Assembly (NCBI GenBank): GCA_016711405.1
Contig: JADJSZ010000008.1
Coordinates: 1 to 24,406 of the forward strand
DNA from: Candidatus Hadersleviella danica
GTDB taxonomy: Bacteria > Chloroflexota > Anaerolineae > Promineifilales > Promineifilaceae
Direction: 5' to 3'
Length of the DNA stretch: 24,406 nt
Part shown: positions 16,704 to 23,367 of the stretch, in pieces
Numbering within the stretch: position 1 is the first letter of the stretch
How the letters are laid out: each line of letters begins with the position of its first letter
Notes under the pieces: generated by a model
Seen by the model: the letters and a program-made list of their open reading frames with translations, nothing else
Databases searched by the model: none
Told to the model about the DNA's origin: nothing
Made by a program: the position numbers and the translations under genes

Positions 16704-18870
16704 ATGAGCTTACTGGTTCAATTTCTCATTGTGTCCATTCTGCCGCTCTGCTTTGTGGGGATGGCGGTGTATGTGGTGCGGGTTCAGCCCGTGGCCAAAC
16801 GAATCGGGGTGTGGTGGGTTTTGGGGTTGCTGGCGATGGCCGCATGGTCGAGCCATTTGCTGAGTGTCTATTTGGGCATCAACTTTAACCCGTGGGTGGC
16901 GTATAACTGGCGCGCCCTCGGCCGTTACTCGCTGACGCTGACAGGCACATTTACCCTGCTGACCACCCTCGCCTTTATCCGCCAAACACGGCCGCGCCTT
17001 GGCTGGCTCCCGCTGGGCGGCGTGGTATTGTGGCTGGCCGCCATCGCCCTCGACCCCGCTATTTGGGCTTATCGCCTGCCCGCCATCAACCTTGCGGGGC
17101 GCACCATTTACCACTTTGATTGGTGGGGCATTTTGTGGGTGAGCAGTTGGGTTGTACCCACCGCTTTGGCATGGTTCCAAATTGAACGAGCCAACCGCAC
17201 AGTCCCCAAATCGCTCTTTCGCAACCAAGTCGGCTTTTGGTTTCTCACCACCACCCTTTTTCTCATCGGCGGGGCACTGGCTTTGGTGCGCGATTCCATC
17301 ACCCTGCAACAAATTGGGGCGGTGGGGCTGGTGCTGGCCACGTTTATCGGCACATTTAGCATCACCCGCACTTATTTGCCCGATGTGGGCAATGTGTTGC
17401 GCCAATTTTTGCTCGTCGCCGTTCGCAGTTTGCTCCTTTTTATTGTCATCTGGGCGGGCATGGTTCTGCTCATTCGCTATGTGGTCAATACACCGTCGCA
17501 AAACTCGATTTTGGTGTTATCGGCCGCCCTCTTTGCCATCACCCTCCTGCTTCTCCTCGCCCTCACCGAAGGGTTTTCGAAGCGGGTGGTGGCCCCTGCC
17601 CAAGCGGCCGAATCCGAAGCGTTGGAGTTACAACTCGATTTGGGCAGTAGCCTCCTCGCGCCCCGCGAGTTGGTAGATTTATTTGTCCAGTGGCTCCACA
17701 CGAACATTCCCCACGAGCAAAGTTGGGTGATGGAAGCGGCCGATGGCCCCGGCGGCCGACTTCTGCTCCAACCTCTCTCCAGCCATGCCCCCACCGAAGC
17801 GGCCAGCCTCGCGGCCGATAGCCCCTTTGTGGCCTACTTGCGCCACAACCCCCATCCACTCACCCAAGAAGATATTGATTCGCTGACTTTGTTTAGCCAG
17901 CTTGAAGCGGCCGAGCGCGACCTGATTACCCAGTGGCAGGGCACGCTTTTCATGCCCATTCACGCCAGCCAACGGCTTGTAGCCCTGCTGGCTCTGGGCC
18001 ATAAGAGCAACGAATCCCCCTACGACAAGCGGGATTTTCAGCTTTTGCGGGAACAAGCGGCCAAATTTGGCCCCCTGCTGGTGCAATCCCAAGCCCTACA
18101 CGCCATGCAAGCGGCCAATTTGCACACCTTGCGCCACAACCGAGATTTGGCGCAAAGAAAACCGCCGCCTCGTGGAACTCATCGCCCTGCACCGCCAATT
18201 TACGGCGCTCGTGTCGCCCACCATTCGCAAGCCCTTTAACGATTTGGAGCTACAACTGGTGAAGCTCCATAGCCAACCCGAGGCGGCGGCCGTGACCAGT
18301 GCGCTGGTTCCCTTGCAAGAAAGTGCGGGCGAAGCGCGTGCCCTCGTGGATAACCTCATCACTGTTGCAGGGCGGCTGGAAAAACAGACCACCTTCACCC
18401 TTGCCCCCGTTCACCTCGATTCGGTGGTGCGCACGGCCATGAAAAGCCTCTTGCCAATGGCCGAAGCACGGCACAACAAGATGGAATTAGAGGTGCGCGG
18501 CAAGCTCCTGCCCGTGTTGGGGGATGAGCAACGGCTGGTTGAGGGGTTCCAACAACTCCTGCACAACGCCCTCAAATACAACAAACTCAATCATTATGTC
18601 CAAATCATTTGCGAAATGCGCCACCACGAGGCGCGGGTGCAAATTATAGATTTTGGGGTGGGCATTCCGCCCAATCGGTTGGATGAGATTTGGGAGGGGC
18701 TGACGAAATTGGAGGGGGAAACGGCCGCGAAACGGCGGCGCACTCGGCTGGGATTGGCTCTGGCACGGTTTATCATCCAATCCCACGGCGGCCGTATCGA
18801 AGTCCGCAGTTCGCACGGTTCGGGCAGTACCTTTACCGTGTCGCTCCCTGCGCTAGTGGAAGAGGTGTAG
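16704..18870 (+). CDS. Multi-TM sensor histidine kinase-like protein without the phospho-acceptor His (one frameshift)
   Basis: The N-terminal 290 residues hold about nine TM segments (for example FLIVSILPLCFVGMAVYVV and LLLFIVIWAGMVLLIRYVV), a 7TM/MASE-like input region. Residues about 315-470 look GAF-like (SWVMEAADGPGGRLLLQPL, TLFMPIHASQRLVALLALG). A surplus A in the CAAAGAAAA run near 18157 breaks the frame; removing it gives AQENRRLVELIALHRQFTAL. The dimerisation box then reads VSPTIRKPFNDLELQ where V-S-H-E-x-R-x-P-L is expected, so the His is absent. The ATPase domain keeps the N box (FQQLLHNALKYN), G1 (IDFGVGIPPN), G2 (RLGLALARFIIQSHGG) and GSGSTFTVSLPA. About 720 residues. It may sense a membrane signal and act as a partner or pseudokinase. 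No response regulator is adjacent. Confidence 0.82.
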
Positions 18871-18889
18871 GGGTGAAAACGGCTTTATG

Positions 18890-18978
18890 GCAAAAGTGCA
18901 AAAGAGCGAAAAGGCAAAATCATTGAGAGCTAATTAACCATAAACCCTTTGCGTCTTGGCATCTTTGCGCCTTTGCAA
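18890..18978. repeat. Head-to-head octamer element (GCAAAAGT... / CTTTGCGT...) between convergent genes
   Basis: Four GCAAAAG(T/A)-type octamers (18890-18921) face four CTTTGCG(T/C)-type octamers (18947-18978) across a 25-bp spacer. The arms are inverse complements. The right arm lies inside the minus-strand PIG-L reading frame and encodes its last 14 or so residues (KGAKMPRRKGFMVN region). Confidence 0.85.
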
Positions 18979-19781
18979 TAAAAACGGACTTTATCTCTCG
19001 ACAGAAAAGATATGGGTAATAATATTCTACCGGCGAGTTGCCATAGGCGTTCGCCGCCGACTTGGGTGGCATAACCGCCCACTTTTGCCTCGAGGTCGGC
19101 CGTGTCGCTGAAGAAGGTGCTAACTTGGGATTGGTAAGCGGCAATCGCAGTACATTTGCGGGCCAACGCCTCGGCCGTGAGCGGAATGACCTGCGCTTGC
19201 CACTGGTCTGGGTCGCCCAAAGCGGCCGTCACCGCCCCCGCCCGCCCAGCATAGGGGTAATCTTCGTAGTAGAAGATGGGCGTGTTGGTCGGCCATAACT
19301 CGGCCGCAAGACGGGTCAGTTGGTGGTCTACATGATGGCCAACGGTGAGGGGGATGTAAATGGCTTCGGCCGTGGGCAATTGCGCCAAGCGAGTGGCCAA
19401 TTCGACCGCTAGTTGCTTATCGGCAGAGTGAACGGAGCCAAAAATAGCACCACCGTCGTTGTAAAGGGCTGTGCCTGTGGCGGGGTCAGCGCGGTAAATG
19501 CAGTCGGGGATGTCCCAGTGCTGTAAATCGGCGCGGAGCAGGTCGCAAGCGGCCGTGTCCTCGGCGCGACGGGCGGCGACGGCCGTGGCCGCATCCAATT
19601 GCCAGCGGTCGTGTAATTTTTGGGCAAAAGCGGATAACGGCCGTGCAGGCGGGTCGCCCGCCATGAGGGTGACGATGAGGACGGGCAAGCCAGCGGCCGT
19701 TTGCTGGGCAATCTGCCCCCCGCAAGAGAGGACAGCATCGTCCAAGTGTGGGGAAAGGTAGAGGGCATGGTAATGGGGCAT
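18930..19781 (-). CDS. PIG-L family deacetylase
   Basis: A zinc-dependent N-acetylglucosaminyl (LmbE-like) deacetylase. An intact 283-residue ORF starts MPHYHALYLSPHLDDAVLSC, with the metal-binding PHLDDAV motif at once after the first beta-strand. GQIAQQTAAGLPVLIVTLMA follows, with AARRAEDTAACDLL in the usual R-x-x-E position and the second zinc ligand in VGHHVDHQLTRLAAEL. The last residues (from about GAKMPRRKG) are encoded by a repeat array and probably extend beyond the family's normal C-terminus. It is divergent from moaC with only 31 bp between starts. Substrate is likely a sugar or a mycothiol-like compound; not resolvable here. Confidence 0.9.
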   Translation of the reverse strand: MPHYHALYLSPHLDDAVLSCGGQIAQQTAAGLPVLIVTLMAGDPPARPLSAFAQKLHDRWQLDAATAVAARRAEDTAACDLLRADLQHWDIPDCIYRADPATGTALYNDGGAIFGSVHSADKQLAVELATRLAQLPTAEAIYIPLTVGHHVDHQLTRLAAELWPTNTPIFYYEDYPYAGRAGAVTAALGDPDQWQAQVIPLTAEALARKCTAIAAYQSQVSTFFSDTADLEAKVGGYATQVGGERLWQLAGRILLPISFLSRDKVRFYCKGAKMPRRKGFMVN

Positions 19782-19784
19782 ATC

Positions 19785-19812
19785 GGTTATTTGTTACTGG
19801 TTATTGGTTATT
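19785..19812. repeat. Four GGTTATT heptamers forming the PIG-L/moaC divergent spacer
   Basis: GGTTATT, TGTTACT, GGTTATT and GGTTATT run directly into the moaC ATG at 19813. Apart from three bases, the whole spacer between the two divergent start codons is repeat. Confidence 0.88.
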
Positions 19813-20292
19813 ATGTCAAATTTAACGCATTTAGATGAAAGCGGCCGTGCCCGCATGGTGGATGTGGGTCACAAATCTGAGACGGAGCGGGTGGCAGTGG
19901 CGCGGGGGCGGGTGGTCATGCAATCGGCCACGTTGCAGTTGATTATAGAAGGAAATATGAAGAAAGGGGATGTGCTGGCCGTGGCGCAGTTGGCGGGTAT
20001 TATGGCGGCCAAGCAAACGAGCAATCTCATTCCCCTCTGCCACCCGCTGGCTCTGAATCAGGTGTTGGTGGTTTGCACGCCCAACACGGCCGAAAATTGC
20101 ATTGACATCGAAGCGACTGCCCGCGTGACGGGCAAAACGGGGGTGGAAATGGAAGCACTCACGGCCGTTTCCGTGGCCGCCCTGACAATTTACGACATGG
20201 CCAAAGCAACCGACCGCACCATGCGACTCACCGACATCCGCCTCGCCCAAAAATCAGGCGGCCAAAGCGGCGATTGGCAGGAAAAGCCGTAA
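19813..20292 (+). CDS. moaC: MoaC: cyclic pyranopterin monophosphate synthase
   Basis: Second step of molybdenum cofactor synthesis, converting 3',8-cyclo-7,8-dihydro-GTP to cPMP. An intact 159-residue ORF has the family signatures LTHLDESGRARMVDVGHK, GDVLAVAQLAGIMAAKQTS, IPLCHPLAL, KTGVEMEALTAVSVAALTIY, DMAKATDRTMRLTDIRL and KSGGQSGDW. Catalytic Lys/His/Asp positions appear intact. The ATG at 19813 is preferred over the in-frame TTG at 19804 because MSNLTHLDE is the usual start. No Shine-Dalgarno: repeat DNA abuts the ATG. The TAA at 20290-20292 is the end of the first unit of the next repeat array. No other moa genes are visible nearby. Confidence 0.96.
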   Translation: MSNLTHLDESGRARMVDVGHKSETERVAVARGRVVMQSATLQLIIEGNMKKGDVLAVAQLAGIMAAKQTSNLIPLCHPLALNQVLVVCTPNTAENCIDIEATARVTGKTGVEMEALTAVSVAALTIYDMAKATDRTMRLTDIRLAQKSGGQSGDWQEKP

Positions 20293-20320
20293 GCTGTAAG
20301 CCATAAGCCGTAAGCAAATA
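20286..20320. repeat. GCCGTAA heptamer array overlapping the moaC stop
   Basis: Five units (GCCGTAA, GCTGTAA, GCCATAA, GCCGTAA, GCAAATA). The moaC stop TAA is the 3' end of unit one. Confidence 0.9.
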
Positions 20321-20337
20321 CGTCACTCACCAACGCC

Positions 20338-20372
20338 TTCTCTATCTCTATCTCCTGTCTCTATCTTTCCCC
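20338..20372. repeat. CTCTATCT-type pyrimidine array before the hydrolase gene
   Basis: TCTATC units with 6-8-bp spacing fill the stretch up to CCCCT and the ATG at 20374. Confidence 0.6.
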
Positions 20373-20373
20373 T

Positions 20374-21068
20374 ATGAAACTCAAGCAAATTTTCCCCGAT
20401 GTTTACCAGCTTGGCCTTGGGCCAGTCAATGTGTTTTTTATCAAGGATGGCCCCGAAGTGGTGGTGGTGGATGCGAGCTACAAGGAGAGCGAGGCGCAGA
20501 TTTTGGCGGCCGTGGAAGCGTTGGGCTATGCCCCAACGGCCGTGAAAAACATCCTCGTCACGCATGGCCACCCCGACCATGCGGGCAGTTTGGCCGCCCT
20601 GCAAAAAGCCACGGGGGCAACGGTGTGGATGCACCACCTCGATGCAGAAGTTGCTCGCGGCCGTGCCCCATGGGTACGCCCATCCCCTCACCGGGGTTAC
20701 TCAGCCAAATTTTGTTCCGCATCTTCATCAAAGGCTCTGACCCGAATTACCCAGCGGCCGAAGTTGCCCAAGAATTGGCAGACGGGCAACACCTGCCTTT
20801 TGGTGGTGGCCTACGCGCCATCTTCACCGCCACGGCACGGGGCACATAGGCCTTTTTGTTGGAACGAGATGGCGGCTTGCTCTTCGCGGGCGATGCTTGT
20901 AGCAACATGGGCATGTTGGGCTATAGCATCATCTACGAAAATTTTGCCGAGGGAAAACGCTCCCTTGCCAAGCTGGCCAAGGTGGAATGCCACACCATCT
21001 GCTTTGGCCACGGCCAGCCTTTGGTCGGCAAAGGGGTTGCCAAATTTCGCCGTTTGGCCAGTCAGTAA
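20374..21068 (+). CDS. Metallo-beta-lactamase-fold hydrolase (frameshifted)
   Basis: An MBL-superfamily hydrolase, probably a thioesterase/glyoxalase II-like or lactonase type. It starts MKLKQIFPDVYQLGLGPVNV, then VVVVDASYKESE and the metal motif NILVTHGHPDHAGSLAALQ (H-x-H-x-D-H). The middle needs frame changes near 20690, 20815 and 20850. It then reads SDPNYPAAEVAQELADGQHL, GGLLFAGDACSNMGM (metal Asp) and ECHTICFGHGQPLVGKGVAK (final metal His), ending RLASQ at the TAA 21066-21068. About 231 residues. The motif order is standard for the family. Substrate unknown; neighbours do not form an obvious pathway. Confidence 0.85.
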
Positions 21069-21123
21069 ATCGGGCATGGTGCAAGCCGTCTTTACAATTT
21101 CGAACGGGGAACTGGTCACCAGC

Positions 21124-21147
21124 GTCCCTAGTCCCTTGTCCCTAGTC
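21124..21147. repeat. GTCCCTA heptamers upstream of the 21165 gene
   Basis: GTCCCTA, GTCCCTT and GTCCCTA are followed by GTCAAAA, and then by a genuine AAAGGAG ribosome site. Confidence 0.85.
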
Positions 21148-21164
21148 AAAAAAGGAGTATTTGT

Positions 21165-22176
21165 ATGAGCTTCCTCAAAAAAGTGACGGATATGGTGGAG
21201 GATACGGCCGATTTGTTGAGCAATGCTTTGGGCAAACCTGATACGGTGGCTCCCAGCGGCCGTCCCCAACCCGTGCAAAAAACAGCCTACCTCATCACCT
21301 TCAACCCGCGCATCCCTTCGGAGGGCAACAAAGGCCTCATCGAAGTGATGGGTTGGAAAAATCCCGAAGAGTTGGCCGCCCAATATATCGCTGATTTGCG
21401 CGAAGTAAGCGGTGGCTATGCCAATTACAGCATTGTGAAGCGCGATGTGGTGGATAGCTTTCCCGCCAAAGTAGATGGCTTTGTCTATGACCCTGACAAA
21501 TTCGTCGTCTCGTGGCACTCCAAGGGTAAAGACGGTGGGGGTTTTCACACCCCCGATTGGACCGATTACCATAAATTGGTGGCGCAATTCAATATTATTC
21601 CCCAGATTAACGAGGGCAAATTCGACGAGGTGTGGTTTTTTGGCTTCCCCTACGGCGGCTTTTATGAATCGCGCATGGCTGGCCCGGCGCTTTTTGGTGC
21701 AACGCCCCGCCCTTGAAAACACTAATCACGCCAAACGCCGTTTTGTGATGATGGGCTTCAGCTACCAGCGCGGTGTGGGCGAAATGTTAGAAAACATGGG
21801 CCACCGCGCCGAATCCATTATGAAGCATGTTTACCGCAACCACAAGGGGGAAGAGAATTTGTGGGAGCGTTTCAGCCGCTATGACCAAACCCACCCCAAC
21901 CGCGCTGAGGTGGGACTAATGCACTTTGCCCCCAACAGCACCAAGGATTACGAGTGGGGACGCGACCAAAAAGTGCCCTCCCGTGCCCATACATGGCGCA
22001 ATTTCCCTAATTTAGCGGGCGAAGCTAAAACGCTCAACCGCGAGGATTGGGGCGGAGGCGATACCCGCGCTCATCACAAATGGTGGTTTGAGCATTTGCC
22101 GCAAACCAGCGGCCGTACCGATGGCGTGAGCAACAATTGGTGGGAGTATATTATTGACCCCGATAAGGTTAAGTAG
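21165..22176 (+). CDS. Conserved-looking protein of unknown function (frameshifted in the middle)
   Basis: AAAGGAG 7 nt upstream of the ATG is the best Shine-Dalgarno in the window. The protein starts MSFLKKVTDMVEDTADLLSN with no signal peptide. A shift near 21690-21710 joins the two halves; the expected reading at the join is GxFWCNAPP. Notable blocks: KTAYLITFNPRIPSEGNKGL, FDEVWFFGFPYGGFYESRMA, KRRFVMMGFSYQRGVGEMLE, MGHRAESIMKHVYRN, LMHFAPNSTKDYEWGR, NREDWGGGDTRAHHKWWFEH and NNWWEYIIDPDKV. These Trp/His/Gly-rich blocks look like conserved motifs, and the H-H plus nearby Asp hint at a metal or glycan site, but I cannot name the family. About 337 residues. A terminator follows at 22309. Confidence 0.7.
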
Positions 22177-22245
22177 AGGGGATGTCAGTATCTTCTCAAT
22201 AATTCGGCGTGCCATAGGCTTTCAACCACCCCCAGCGAAATTACC

Positions 22246-22273
22246 GTAGTGGCGTAATCTATTGCGCCACTAC
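22246..22273. other. Perfect 9-bp hairpin
   Basis: GTAGTGGCG (22246-22254) pairs with CGCCACTAC (22265-22273) across a 10-nt loop, 70 nt after the stop of the 21165 gene. With no T-run it is not a classical terminator. It may protect the mRNA 3' end or bind a protein. Confidence 0.5.
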
Positions 22274-22308
22274 TGATTGGGAAGATACGGGAAGATTTAG
22301 ACGCAAAC

Positions 22309-22341
22309 AAAAACTGGGCTTCGATACGAAGCCCAGTTTTT
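22309..22341. terminator. Bidirectional Rho-independent terminator
   Basis: A perfect 15-bp stem (A5CTGGGCTTCG with its complement, loop ATA) is flanked by A5 on the left and T5 on the right, so it works on both strands. It lies 133 bp after the stop of the gene ending at 22176. Confidence 0.92.
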
Positions 22342-22449
22342 GGTCACCATGAAATTTTTGGGAGTTACGTTGGGAGATGAAGATGAATTGGGGAGGCGTT
22401 GAAACGACGGTGGGGGGTTTGTTTCAGAATGAGTAACTCGCCGAAAAGA

Positions 22450-22540
22450 TGATTGTGAAGGCTTTGCCAGCGAACTGTAATGAAGGTGCGGTGTTGGTAC
22501 AGTGAGGGTGCGATGAGCCAACAAAGCCTTCTAACAATCA
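22450..22540. repeat. Imperfect long inverted repeat, 17/19-bp arms
   Basis: The left arm TGATTGTGAAGGCTTTG (22450-22466) and right arm CAAAGCCTTCTAACAATCA (22522-22540) are inverse complements except for two extra bases. They enclose 55 bp. The element lies alone between two terminators. It could be a small non-autonomous mobile element remnant or a structured RNA. Confidence 0.65.
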
Positions 22541-22616
22541 ATAAATTGAAGTATAGATGGTTTTGTAGCGGCGGTGTCGCGGCCGTGTCCGCAAATTTGT
22601 TACACCTGCTACAGGA

Positions 22617-22655
22617 AAAAAAAAGCCCTGTCAGAATTTTTCTGACAGGGCTTTT
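22617..22655. terminator. Bidirectional Rho-independent terminator of the cytochrome genes
   Basis: AAAAGCCCTGTCAGA (22621-22635) pairs perfectly with TCTGACAGGGCTTTT (22641-22655) around ATTTT, with an A-run to the left that gives a U-tract on minus-strand transcripts. It lies 21 bp beyond the stop of the minus-strand cytochrome c gene. Confidence 0.93.
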
Positions 22656-22675
22656 AACATCAATGGAACATCTCG

Positions 22676-23358
22676 TTACGGATATTCAATTTCGACATTG
22701 CTCTCAAACGTTGTGGTGTTGAGCGTGTAGGCCAAAATATCCGCCATATCTTGCAAGGACAGCCGTTGCCCAAAGTTGTTGGGCATCCCTTGCGGGGCGC
22801 AAGCGCCAGCAGGGCATTCGGGAGCAGTAAAAGCCCACGGCAAGAGGATGGATTCGTAGACAATCTGGGTTCGGGGTAGGGGTTCGAACACATTTCAGGT
22901 GTACGCCAGTTGATGACATAGCTGGTAATGTAATCAATTTGGTATTTTTCGAGCGAACCACCAAATTGACTGCCCCATGTGGGCATCCCATTTTGCGGCC
23001 GACCTGCGGCAAGGGTGCTCGAAATAAATCCTTCGAGGGTTCCTTGCCATGCCATTTCCGTCATCCGGGGGGATTTACCCGTGAGGGCGTCAGGCAGAGG
23101 AGAGCCGCATGAGCCAGAACACGCCCAGCACAGGCAATTTGTGTACCCGTAGCATCGTAGCATTCGGTAGCATCGCCTTTCTCGCCGTGGCAGGTGGCGC
23201 AGTTGCTGTGGAACAGGTCGCCGCCTTTTTTCAATTTCGTGGGCTTCGGATGCGGCCGCCCAACGGTCTAAACGGGCTGGCTCACGCAGAGCGGCATAGC
23301 CGAAGATGATCATTGTCAGCATGAAGGCCAGTGTGCCTATGACAATTTTTACTTGCAT
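22676..23358 (-). CDS. Membrane-anchored c-type cytochrome (frameshifted)
   Basis: An electron carrier attached outside the membrane. It starts MQVKIVIGTLAFMLTMIIFG, with a TM anchor and no visible cleavage site. Near 23240 an A6 run must be A5; this restores GGDLFHSNCATCHGEKGDA with one C-x2-C-H haem site (CATCH at 23187-23201). Later blocks are KSPRMTEMAWQGTLEGFISS and PQNGMPTWGSQFGGSLEKYQ, whose Met in MPTWG is the likely axial ligand. YITSYVINWRTPEM follows, and after further shifts PWAFTAPECPAGACAPQGMP, then LSLQDMADILAYTLNTTTF. It ends EIEYP at 22676. About 225 residues, four frame changes. It follows the cytochrome b gene by 9 bp, so they are probably co-transcribed, with the GAGGAG at the end of cytochrome b acting as ribosome site. 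Confidence 0.85.
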
Positions 23359-23367
23359 GATGTCTGA

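Larger units (their letters stand above)
22177..22675. other. Gene-free interval between convergent transcription units
   Basis: I find no credible coding sequence here on either strand. It holds one hairpin (22246-22273), two strong terminators (22309-22341 and 22617-22655) and an imperfect inverted repeat (22450-22540). The stretch 22342-22449 shows nothing recognisable beyond G-rich composition. Confidence 0.6.

Noticed and set aside
22246..22273. Rho-independent terminator
   Set aside because: The stem is perfect, but there is no T-run on either side; kept as an unassigned hairpin.
22297..22524. Minus-strand 75-codon ORF
   Set aside because: It crosses a perfect terminator hairpin, has no ribosome site and shows a low-complexity Ser/Pro composition.
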